DNA of 41,077 bases, from contig NZ_SSBL01000041.1 of NCBI RefSeq assembly GCF_004795105.1, positions 1 to 41,077 of the forward strand, in the 5' to 3' direction. The translations under genes were made by a program, and so were the position numbers. Below are positions 15,646 to 22,369 of the stretch, piece after piece. Source of the stretch: Streptomyces sp. A0642. GTDB lineage: Bacteria > Actinomycetota > Actinomycetes > Streptomycetales > Streptomycetaceae. The notes under the pieces are model-generated. The model searched no databases. It had not been told where the DNA came from and saw only the letters and a program-made list of their open reading frames with translations. The number at the start of each line of letters is the position of its first letter. Position 1 is the first letter of the stretch.

Positions 15646-16626
15646 ATGGGACGCCATCGACGCTCCGCCGCAGCTCCCGCCGCTGAACAGTCCGCGGAGG
15701 GAACGGCGGGCCGGAACCAGGGAGCGCGCCGCAGGAAGCGGTCCGGCTTGCCGGTACGCACGGGACTGCTAGGCGTCTCCGCGGCCATGGCCGTGGGGGC
15801 CGTGGCGGTGGCCTCCGGACTGCTGCCGGGCGGCGACACGTACCACGTGAGTGGCGGCCCGGCCGCTGACCACGTGCGCTCCGAGGGCGCCCCGGACCTC
15901 CTGACGCAGGGCGGCTCCACGACCGCCCCGGCCGGCCGCGCGTCCGCGTCCGCCTCCGCGCGGGCATCCGCGTCCGCCGCGGCGAGCCGGGGTACCGACC
16001 GCACCGAGGCGCCCGCGAAGTCGGCCTCCCCCAAGGCCGGCACGCCGTCCGCTTCCCCGTCGAAGACCTCCGGGCCGGCGAGGACGAAGGCAGCGGCCGC
16101 CACCGAGCAGGCGCGGCGCTCCGCCTCGAAGACTCCCTCCGCCGCCGCACCCACGAAGAGCTCGGCCCCGGCCACCGCGTCGAGCCCGGCCGCACCCAGG
16201 ACCTCGGCCTCCGCACCGGCCGCCCCCAGGCCCGCCACGTCGGCCGCCCCCACCTCGGCCCAGGCCGCCGTGCTCGCCCTGGTCAACCAGGAGCGGGCCA
16301 AGGTCGGATGCAGCCCAGTGACCGCGAGCACCTCGCTGGCCTCGCTCGCCCAGAACTTCAGCGACGACATGGCGGCCCGCGGGTTCTTCGACCACACCGA
16401 CCCCGACGGACAGTCCCCGTGGGACCGCGCCGCCAAGGCCGGCGTCTCGGGCCTCGGCGGGGAGAACATAGCCCGCGGCCAGGCCGATGCCGAGGCCGTG
16501 ATGGAGGCCTGGATGAACAGCGAAGGCCACCGCGCGAACATTCTCAACTGCGACTACAAGACGCTCGGAGTCGGTGTCCACTTCGGCTCCGGCGGCCCCT
16601 GGTGGACGCAGGACTTCGGCTTCTGA
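15646..16626 (+). CDS. CAP/SCP-domain (PR-1-like) exported protein
   Basis: This 326-residue protein begins with a basic N terminus and one hydrophobic segment (residues 37-60), a signal peptide or anchor. A Ser/Ala/Pro/Thr-rich linker (65-204), probably disordered on the cell surface, comes next. The C-terminal CAP domain (205-326) has the family residues His250 in FFDHTDP, Glu273 in GGENIA, and the SEGHRANILNC segment with His295. CAP proteins can bind metals, lipids or wall polymers; the bacterial function is often unknown. The ATG at 15646 has GAAGGG 8 nt upstream. The frame is open much further upstream but lacks signals. It is followed by an HxlR regulator in the same direction after 108 nt. 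Confidence 0.9.
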   Translation: MGRHRRSAAAPAAEQSAEGTAGRNQGARRRKRSGLPVRTGLLGVSAAMAVGAVAVASGLLPGGDTYHVSGGPAADHVRSEGAPDLLTQGGSTTAPAGRASASASARASASAAASRGTDRTEAPAKSASPKAGTPSASPSKTSGPARTKAAAATEQARRSASKTPSAAAPTKSSAPATASSPAAPRTSASAPAAPRPATSAAPTSAQAAVLALVNQERAKVGCSPVTASTSLASLAQNFSDDMAARGFFDHTDPDGQSPWDRAAKAGVSGLGGENIARGQADAEAVMEAWMNSEGHRANILNCDYKTLGVGVHFGSGGPWWTQDFGF

Positions 16627-16721
16627 CACGTCGCGGGACGCCCCCGGGCCCGCTCCCACCCCGTACGCCCCACTCGCTCACCCACGGAATGCGCAATCCC
16701 GTGGAAAGCGCTGTGCGGGCG

Positions 16722-16727
16722 TACGCT
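16722..16727 (+). promoter_or_regulatory. -10 hexamer TACGCT before the HxlR gene
   Basis: TACGCT ends 7 nt before the ATG at 16735, suggesting a leaderless transcript. No ribosome site is visible before the ATG and no clear -35 is seen. Confidence 0.5.
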
Positions 16728-16734
16728 GGTTTTC

Positions 16735-17154
16735 ATGGAAGAGACCGGCGGCAGCGCACCGGCCGGGAGCGGCCCGGACAGCACCCTCCCCTTCGACGTG
16801 TTCTCCCGGCAGTGCCCCTCGCGCGGCACCCTGGAAAACGTCACCGGTCGCTGGGGAAGTCTGACCCTGGGCGCGCTGTACGAGGGCAGCCTCCGGTTCA
16901 ACGCCCTGCGGCGCCGGGTCGACGGGGTGAGCGAGAAAATGCTCTCCCAGACCCTGCACGCCCTGGAGCGCGACGGACTGGTGCACCGCGAGGCCCGGCC
17001 GACCAACCCCCCGCGCGTCGACTACGAGCTCACCCCGCTGGGGCGGCAGGTCGCCGGGCAGCTCCTCGGCCTCATCCAGCTCGTCGAGGGCCGGATGTCC
17101 GAGGTCCTGGCGGCGCGGGGGCGGTACGACGAGGCCCACACGCACCAAGGCTAA
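16735..17154 (+). CDS. HxlR-family winged-helix transcriptional regulator
   Basis: The 139-residue product matches the HxlR family: CPSRGTLENVTGRWGSLTLGALYEGSLRFNALRR (residues 27-60) replaces the usual CPVxxxLDLLGGKWTLLILR...F-ELRR motif, followed by VDGVSEKMLSQTLHALERDGLVHREARPTNPPRVDYELTPLG (61-102), the recognition helix and wing. Cys27 is the conserved N-terminal cysteine that in some members senses thiol or aldehyde stress. It probably represses a nearby or distant gene in response to a small molecule. It may be leaderless. Its TAA interlocks with the convergent mutM TAG in the four bases CTAA at 17151-17154, leaving no room for a terminator between the two genes. Confidence 0.9.
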   Translation: MEETGGSAPAGSGPDSTLPFDVFSRQCPSRGTLENVTGRWGSLTLGALYEGSLRFNALRRRVDGVSEKMLSQTLHALERDGLVHREARPTNPPRVDYELTPLGRQVAGQLLGLIQLVEGRMSEVLAARGRYDEAHTHQG

Positions 17155-18005
17155 GCGCGCGGCGGTCGCTGGCAGCGGGGGCAGAAGTAGCTCGACCGGT
17201 TCATCCAGGCGCGGCGCCGCATCGGCGTACCGCAACGGTTGCAGGGCTGGTCCTCACGCCCGTAGGCGTCGAGCGAGCGGTCGAAGTAGCCCGACTCGCC
17301 GTTCACGTTCACGTAGAGGCTGTCGAAGCTCGTGCCGCCCTGCGCCAGCGCCGCGTTCATCACGTCGCAAACGTGACCGAGCAGTTCGGCCGACTTGGGG
17401 CGGGTCAGGGTCGCCGTCGGCCGGTCGTAGTGCAGCCGGGCGCGCCACAGCGCCTCGTCCGCGTAGATGTTGCCGACGCCGCTGATCAGTGACTGGTCGA
17501 GCAGGGCGCGTTTGACCGTCGTGCGCCGCAGTCGCAGCGCGGTGTGGAAAGCGGCCTCGTCGAAGGCCGGGTCCAGGGGGTCGCGGGCGATGTGCGCGAT
17601 GATGTCCGGCAGTCCGTCGGCGGTGTTCTCGTGGAGGGAGAGCCCGCCGAAGGTGCGCTGGTCGACGAAGCGCAGCTCGGTACCGACCGCGTCGTCGAAG
17701 CGGATCCTGATCCGCAGATGCTTCTCGTCGGGTGCGCCCTCGGGCTGCACGAGCAGCTGACCGCTCATGCCCAGGTGGCCCAGGAGCGAGGTGGCCGCGT
17801 CATCGAGCGGCACCCACAGGTACTTGCCGCGGCGCATCGCCGTCCCCAGGCGGACGCCGCCGAGCCGGGCCGCGAAGTCCGCACCGCCCGCGAGATGCCG
17901 GCGGACCGCACGCGGGTGCAGCACGTCGACCTCGCCGACCGTGCGCCCGGCGACCCAGCGCTCAAGACCGCGCCGGACGACTTCGACCTCGGGCAGCTCG
18001 GGCAC
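17151..18005 (-). CDS. mutM: Formamidopyrimidine-DNA glycosylase (Fpg)
   Basis: The 284-residue enzyme excises 8-oxoguanine and formamidopyrimidines and nicks abasic sites. The N terminus PELPEVEVVRRGLE supplies the catalytic Pro2 and Glu3 after removal of Met. Other hallmarks are LLGHLGMSGQLL, the helix-two-turn-helix SLISGVGNIYADEALWRA, and a C-terminal zinc finger with Cys255, Cys258, Cys275 and Cys278 (CNRC...CPRC). The start is GTG at 18005. It follows rnc on the same strand, separated by 84 nt that contain a hairpin, so cotranscription may be partly attenuated. The 3' end overlaps the convergent HxlR gene by 4 nt. Confidence 0.97.
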   Translation of the reverse strand: MPELPEVEVVRRGLERWVAGRTVGEVDVLHPRAVRRHLAGGADFAARLGGVRLGTAMRRGKYLWVPLDDAATSLLGHLGMSGQLLVQPEGAPDEKHLRIRIRFDDAVGTELRFVDQRTFGGLSLHENTADGLPDIIAHIARDPLDPAFDEAAFHTALRLRRTTVKRALLDQSLISGVGNIYADEALWRARLHYDRPTATLTRPKSAELLGHVCDVMNAALAQGGTSFDSLYVNVNGESGYFDRSLDAYGREDQPCNRCGTPMRRRAWMNRSSYFCPRCQRPPRA

Positions 18006-18049
18006 GGTGGCGCTCCTGTATCTGTGGCTGGACCTGGATGTGGACAGGA

Positions 18050-18084
18050 AGAACCCCCCGGCGCGCTGGGCACCGAGGGGTTCT
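18050..18084 (-). terminator. Hairpin between rnc and mutM
   Basis: AGAACCCC (18050-18057) pairs with GGGGTTCT (18077-18084) across 19 nt. On the minus strand TTCCTGTCC follows. It may be a weak terminator, an attenuator, or an RNase III site in the rnc-mutM transcript. Confidence 0.5.
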
Positions 18085-18089
18085 CGAGG

Positions 18090-18911
18090 TCAGGCAGGAG
18101 CAACGTCCGTGGACGCCGGGTCGGCAGGGGTGTCGGCGGCCCCTCCGTCGGCAGCGGACTTCGCCGCGGCCTCCCGTGCTTCCGCGGCGGCGCTGATCTC
18201 GCGCCAGGCGGACTCGGCCGCCTGCTGTTCCGCTTCCTTCTTGCTACGGCCGGTGCCGGTGCCGTACGAGACACCACCGACGCGAGCAGCAGCAGTAAAG
18301 GTCTTCTCGTGGTCCGGGCCGGTCTCCGTGACGAGGTACTCGGGGACTCCGAGACCCTCGCTCGCGGTGAGCTCCTGGAGGCTGGTCTTCCAGTCCAGGC
18401 CGGCGCCGAGGTTCGAGGACCGGTCGATCAACGGGTCGAAGAGCCGGTGAACCAGCTCCGAGGCCACGTCGAGGCCCTGATCGAGATAGACCGCACCGAT
18501 CACCGCTTCAAGGGTGTCGGCGAGGATGGACGCCTTGTCCCGGCCACCCGTGCCCTCTTCACCCCGGCCGAGCCGGATGAAGGAGCCGAGTTCGAGGCCG
18601 CGGCCCACTTCCGCAAGCGCACGCGAGTTGACCACCGCGGCCCGCAATTTGGCCAGCTGGCCTTCAGGCAGGTCGGGGTGAGTGCGGTACAGCGTGTCCG
18701 TGACCACCAGGCCGAGCACCGAATCCCCGAGGAATTCGAGCCGCTCGTTGGTGGGCAGACCGCCGTTCTCGTACGCGTACGAACGATGGGTCAGCGCACG
18801 CACCAGAAGGGCGGACTCGAGGTGGTACCCGAGCCGCCCTTCCAGAAGCGTGTGGGACGAGGCTGTGTTGACGTTGTCTGCCTGCTTCTTGGCGTGGGAC
18901 AACTCAGACAT
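18090..18911 (-). CDS. rnc: Ribonuclease III
   Basis: This 273-residue enzyme cleaves double-stranded RNA in rRNA processing and mRNA decay. The RNase III signature NERLEFLGDSVLGLV (residues 55-69) holds catalytic acids, and DKASILADTLEAVIGAVYLD carries the second acidic cluster. A double-stranded-RNA-binding domain occupies about 178-245 (DWKTSLQELTASEG ... GRSKKEAEQQAAESAW). The Ala/Asp-rich tail after 245 is disordered. In S. coelicolor this gene is absB, needed for normal antibiotic production. I chose the ATG at 18911, preceded by GAGAGG; an in-frame GTG at 18923 (VRGPMSELS) is the alternative. It follows rpmF by 19 nt in a DUF177-rpmF-rnc-mutM run. Confidence 0.96.
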   Translation of the reverse strand: MSELSHAKKQADNVNTASSHTLLEGRLGYHLESALLVRALTHRSYAYENGGLPTNERLEFLGDSVLGLVVTDTLYRTHPDLPEGQLAKLRAAVVNSRALAEVGRGLELGSFIRLGRGEEGTGGRDKASILADTLEAVIGAVYLDQGLDVASELVHRLFDPLIDRSSNLGAGLDWKTSLQELTASEGLGVPEYLVTETGPDHEKTFTAAARVGGVSYGTGTGRSKKEAEQQAAESAWREISAAAEAREAAAKSAADGGAADTPADPASTDVAPA

Positions 18912-18930
18912 CGGGCCTCTCACCAGCCGC

Positions 18931-19104
18931 TCAGACCTCGAGGACCTGGCGCTTGTTGTACGTGCCGCAGCTGGGGCACGCGATGTGCTGCAGCTTCGGC
19001 TCCTGGCAACGCTCGCACGAAACCAGGGTGGGGACCGCAGCCTTCCACTGCGACCGGCGGTGGCGCGTGTTGCTGCGCGACATCTTCCGCTTCGGAACAG
19101 CCAC
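18931..19104 (-). CDS. rpmF: 50S ribosomal protein L32 (zinc-ribbon type)
   Basis: The 57-residue protein is typical L32: MAVPKRKMSRSNTRHRRSQW, then Cys30, Cys33, Cys43 and Cys46 in a C-x2-C ... C-x2-C zinc ribbon (SCERC, ACPSC). Having all four cysteines makes this the zinc-containing paralogue type. The GTG at 19104 has GGAG about 9 nt upstream, inside the end of the DUF177 gene. Its start is 2 nt after that stop, implying coupling. rpmF next to a YceD/DUF177 gene is a widely conserved arrangement. Confidence 0.97.
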   Translation of the reverse strand: MAVPKRKMSRSNTRHRRSQWKAAVPTLVSCERCQEPKLQHIACPSCGTYNKRQVLEV

Positions 19105-19106
19105 GG

Positions 19107-19778
19107 CTACTTCTCCTGCTTCTCGTCGGCGCCTGCTTCGGCGCCGCCCATGTTGTCCTTCTCGCCGTCCTGAACGGTCTCGGCGAGTCCTTGCAATGCC
19201 GCCCAACGAGCATCGACGACATCGTGGTGGTGGCCCGGATTCTCGTCCAGCCTGATCCCGCATTCGGAACACAGGCCGGCGCAGGTCTCCGTGCACACCG
19301 GCTGCATCGGCAGTGCGAGCACCACCGCATCACGCAGCACCGACTCGAGGTCGAACAAGCCGTCCTCGAGGAAGTACCTGTCCTCGTCGTCCTCGGCGTC
19401 GTCGACCGGGTCCGCGGTCTTGCTGCGGTTCCGGTCATCGGCGTCAGGGTACGAGAACATTTCCTGGAAATCCGCCTCGACCTCAAGGGTCAGCGGCTCC
19501 AGACACCTTACGCACTCCCCCTCGGCGGTCGCACGGGCGGTGCCTGTGACAAGCACACCTTCCATGACCGATTCGAGGCGGACGTCCAGCTCCACGGGTG
19601 CGCCTTCCGGCACACCGATGACCCCGTCGATGCCGAGGTCCTTGGGGGCGTCCGCCGAGCGGGTCAGCCGCTTGAGGGCACCCGGACGCCGACCCAGCTC
19701 GTGCGTATCGAACACGAGGGGGTTGCGGTGGTCGAGGTGGCCGTTCAGGGCTTCTCCTGCTTTCGAAATCGTGCGCAT
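19107..19778 (-). CDS. DUF177 (YceD-like) protein
   Basis: The 223-residue product has the DUF177 core: NPLVFDTHELGRRPGA near the N terminus, VTGTARATAEGECVRCLEPL in the middle, and a Cys-rich motif CTETCAGLCSECGIRLDENPG near residues 170-190. It then has HHHDVVDARWAALQGL. YceD-type proteins are conserved beside rpmF and linked to 23S rRNA accumulation in plants and bacteria. The start is uncertain. The ATG at 19778 lacks a ribosome site, while a CTG at 19748 (LNGHLDHRNPL) has AGGAG 6-7 nt upstream and matches where I recall the S. coelicolor protein beginning. The acidic middle (DADDRNRS...DDAEDDEDRYF) is low complexity. Confidence 0.88.
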   Translation of the reverse strand: MRTISKAGEALNGHLDHRNPLVFDTHELGRRPGALKRLTRSADAPKDLGIDGVIGVPEGAPVELDVRLESVMEGVLVTGTARATAEGECVRCLEPLTLEVEADFQEMFSYPDADDRNRSKTADPVDDAEDDEDRYFLEDGLFDLESVLRDAVVLALPMQPVCTETCAGLCSECGIRLDENPGHHHDVVDARWAALQGLAETVQDGEKDNMGGAEAGADEKQEK

Positions 19779-19907
19779 CACGCGGGGTGGGGGTGGGGCC
19801 GGCCCGTTCGGAGTCGAAGCGGGCAGCCGGGATCGCGGACATACGCGCGACCGAAGAACCAGGATACTGGACACACCGCCCAGCTCCCAATCCGGCCCGG
19901 AGGCAGG

Positions 19908-19927
19908 ACCGGGACCCGGCTCCCGGT
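19908..19927 (-). terminator. Hairpin after the DivIVA-like gene
   Basis: ACCGGGA (19908-19914) pairs with TCCCGGT (19921-19927), with a 6-nt loop, 5 nt beyond the stop of the DivIVA-like gene. There is no U-tract. Confidence 0.45.
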
Positions 19928-19932
19928 GGGAC

Positions 19933-21054
19933 TCAGCGCTCCTGTTCGTACCGGCGGAGCTGCTCCAGGTCGATCATGCCGGTGTCGAACAGGCTGGTCT
20001 CGTCCAAGGCGCCCTCGCCGTGCTGCTGCGGGGGCTGCGCCGGCTGCTGCCAGGCGTCGTAGCCCTGCGCCGGCATCGGGGCCTGGGCCTGGTTCGGGTC
20101 GTAGCCCTGTTGCTGGTACCCGGCGTACGGATCGGGCTGCTGCTGGTACCCGTACGGGTCGGGCTGCTGCGTCTGATCCTGGTACGCGTCCTGCCGCGGC
20201 TGCTCCTGGTAGCCGTCCTGCTGCTCCTGGTACGCGTACGTCTGCGCGTACTGCGGCTCCGGCTGGGCCGCGTACCGCGGCTCGCCGTGCTGCCGGGGCA
20301 CCGGAAGCGGTTCGGGGGCGGCGAGCTCGGCCAGCCCGGCCCAGTGGTCCTCGTCGCTGGTGTGGCCCTGGGCGCCGGCGGCGTCCTGCGCGGCCATGTG
20401 CGCGCCGAGATCGTCGGTGGCGACCCGGCCGTGCAGCTTCTGCCGGCCCCGGCCGACGGCCTCCAGCGTCTTGGCGAGCACCGCCTCGAAGGCGCCGAGC
20501 TTCGTGTCGACGTACTCGTCGGCCCGGCGCTGGAGCGTGGCCGGGTCGGAGCTGCGCTCGGGGGCCTCGGCGAAGTCCGGGTCCTCGTAGCCCTGCTCGT
20601 CGAAGCCCTGGCCGCGGCCGAGGAGCTTCTCGCGGCCCCGGTCGACGGAGCCGATCGTCTTGGTGAGGACGACCTCGAAGTTGGCGAGCTTGCTGTCGAC
20701 GTACTCGTCGGCCTCGGCCCGGACCTCCTCGGCGTCCTTGCGGGCCTCGCCGAGGATCCGGTCCGCCTCGGCCTGGGCCTGCCGGGCGATCTCCGTGCCG
20801 GCGATGAGCGAGCCGCGCTCGGCGTGGGCGCTCTCGATGATCCGGCCGGCCTCCTGGCGGGCCTGCTCGACGAGCTGCTCGTGGCCGCCGATGACCTGCG
20901 CCGCCTGGGCGAGCGAGCCGGGCAGGGCCTCGCGCACCTCTTCGAGCATCGAGAGCAGTTCGGCGCGGTTGACCACGCAGGATGCCGACATGGGCATGGA
21001 TCGGGCGTTCCCGACCGCTTCGACGATCTCGTCGAGCTTCTTCTGCACGTCCAC
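19933..21054 (-). CDS. DivIVA-like coiled-coil protein with internal duplication and Gln/Tyr-rich tail
   Basis: This 373-residue protein is often annotated as a cell division initiation protein. Residues 1-110 are a DivIVA-like helical region (MDVQKKLDEIVEAVGNARSM, then long coiled coil with EQARQEAGRIIESAHAERG). A 33-residue module occurs twice, at 115-147 (ADEYVDSKLANFEVVLTKTI...) and 178-210 (ADEYVDTKLGAFEAVLAKTL...). Residues 259-345 are very rich in Gln, Tyr and Pro. The C-terminal LFDTGMIDLEQLRRYEQER is amphipathic. The start is a GTG at 21054 with a modest site. The role is probably cytoskeletal or membrane-curvature related, but this is family inference. The gene follows coaD by 98 bp and precedes the DUF177 gene. 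Confidence 0.85.
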   Translation of the reverse strand: MDVQKKLDEIVEAVGNARSMPMSASCVVNRAELLSMLEEVREALPGSLAQAAQVIGGHEQLVEQARQEAGRIIESAHAERGSLIAGTEIARQAQAEADRILGEARKDAEEVRAEADEYVDSKLANFEVVLTKTIGSVDRGREKLLGRGQGFDEQGYEDPDFAEAPERSSDPATLQRRADEYVDTKLGAFEAVLAKTLEAVGRGRQKLHGRVATDDLGAHMAAQDAAGAQGHTSDEDHWAGLAELAAPEPLPVPRQHGEPRYAAQPEPQYAQTYAYQEQQDGYQEQPRQDAYQDQTQQPDPYGYQQQPDPYAGYQQQGYDPNQAQAPMPAQGYDAWQQPAQPPQQHGEGALDETSLFDTGMIDLEQLRRYEQER

Positions 21055-21152
21055 CGTGTGCTCGCCACTCTCTACTGCCGATTGGAGACGGACGGGACGA
21101 CTGTACGGCCAGTCGGCTCCCGCCCGACACCTGGTGACGGACCGTCAGTGCG

Positions 21153-21632
21153 TCACTGCTGAGCGAGGCGCCCGGTCAGTGCCTCGTGGACCAGCGGCGG
21201 TAGCAGGTGCGAGACGTCCCCGCCCCAGGCCGCCACCTCCTTGACCAGGGAGGACGACAGGAAACTGTAGGTCGGGTTGGTCGGCACGAAGAGCGTCTCG
21301 ACCCCCGAGAGCCCGTTGTTCATCTGGGCCATCTGAAGCTCGTAGTCGAAGTCGCTGACGGCCCTCAGGCCCTTCACGATCGCCGGGATGTCGCGCTGCT
21401 TGCAGAAGTCGACCAGCAGCCCGTGGAAGGACTCGACCTGGACGTTGCCGAAGTCCGCGGTGACCTGGCGGATCAGCTCGATCCGCTCGTCGACCGTGAA
21501 CAGGCCCTTCTTGGACTGGTTGATCATCACCGCGACATGTACGACGTCGTACAGCTTCGAGGCACGGCCGATGATGTCGAGATGTCCGTTGGTGATGGGG
21601 TCGAACGACCCCGGGCAGACGGCGCGGCGCAA
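21153..21632 (-). CDS. coaD: Phosphopantetheine adenylyltransferase
   Basis: This enzyme makes dephospho-CoA from ATP and 4'-phosphopantetheine. From a TTG start it is 159 residues, the size I recall for S. coelicolor CoaD. It begins RRAVCPGSFDPITNGHLDII, with the TNGH nucleotidyltransferase motif, and contains KGLRAVSDFDYELQMAQMN and FVPTNPTYSFLSSSLVKE. The TTG at 21632 has GAGGGA 6 nt upstream. An ATG at 21662 overlaps the rsmD stop as ATGA and would add ten residues (MTGPESEGIK); both starts are plausible but the ribosome site and family length favour TTG. It forms an operon with rsmD. Confidence 0.94.
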   Translation of the reverse strand: MRRAVCPGSFDPITNGHLDIIGRASKLYDVVHVAVMINQSKKGLFTVDERIELIRQVTADFGNVQVESFHGLLVDFCKQRDIPAIVKGLRAVSDFDYELQMAQMNNGLSGVETLFVPTNPTYSFLSSSLVKEVAAWGGDVSHLLPPLVHEALTGRLAQQ

Positions 21633-21658
21633 CTTGATTCCCTCGCTCTCCGGTCCGG

Positions 21659-22243
21659 TCATCGTGCGTCTTCGCACGTAGCGGCGGCGCGACCGTACCA
21701 AAGCGTTCCCTCGCCGTAGCGACGGGCCCGCAATGGCTCGAATCCCTTGGGCCAGCCGAATTCTCCGCCTCTGGTGCTGCGTTCCACCGTGACGAGCGCA
21801 TCGTCTGTGAGCCACCCCTGCGTACGGAGTGTGAGCAGGATCTCGCGAAGATCGTCGTCGGTGACGGCGTACGGAGGGTCGAGGAAGACCACGTCGTACG
21901 GGTCCGCGGGCGCCGGTCCCGTCACGATCTGTTCGGCTCTGCCGGCACGGACCTCGGCGCCGGGCAGGCCCAGGGTGCGGACGTTGTCCCGGACGGTGCG
22001 GACGGCCTTGGCGTCGGCCTCGACGAGCAGGGCGTGGACCGCTCCGCGGGAGAGCGCTTCGAGGCCGACGGCCCCCGAGCCCGCGTAGAGATCGGCGATC
22101 CGGATGCCGTCGAGGGTGCCGAGGAGCGCCTGCCAGGTGGAGAACAGGCCCTCACGCGCGCGGTCGGAGGTGGGGCGGGTGCCGGTGCCGGGCGGGACGG
22201 CCAGGCGGCGTCCGCCTGCCACGCCTGCGATCACGCGGGTCAT
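21659..22243 (-). CDS. rsmD: 16S rRNA (guanine966-N2)-methyltransferase RsmD
   Basis: This 194-residue SAM-dependent methyltransferase modifies 16S rRNA in the 30S subunit. The family motif RVIAGVAGGRRLAVPPGTGTRPTSDRAREGLFSTW spans residues 3-37. The SAM-binding motif DLYAGSGAVGLEALSRGA follows at 51-68, and the catalytic DPPY at 122-125. I chose the ATG at 22243 (MTRVIAG), with GAGG about 11 nt upstream; the frame extends to 22303 without a better start. It lies upstream of coaD, a pairing found widely in bacteria. The 126 bp to the recG stop holds no gene. Confidence 0.96.
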   Translation of the reverse strand: MTRVIAGVAGGRRLAVPPGTGTRPTSDRAREGLFSTWQALLGTLDGIRIADLYAGSGAVGLEALSRGAVHALLVEADAKAVRTVRDNVRTLGLPGAEVRAGRAEQIVTGPAPADPYDVVFLDPPYAVTDDDLREILLTLRTQGWLTDDALVTVERSTRGGEFGWPKGFEPLRARRYGEGTLWYGRAAATCEDAR

Positions 22244-22369
22244 GGGTGTCTGATCCTCGGGTCGGGGCGGCGCGCAGGGTGCTGCGGGCGCCGTGCCACC
22301 CACGATATGGCGTCGGGCCTGCCGGGGCCCGGCCGGCCGCCTCCGTCGGTCACGGCCCGCCCGGCCCGG

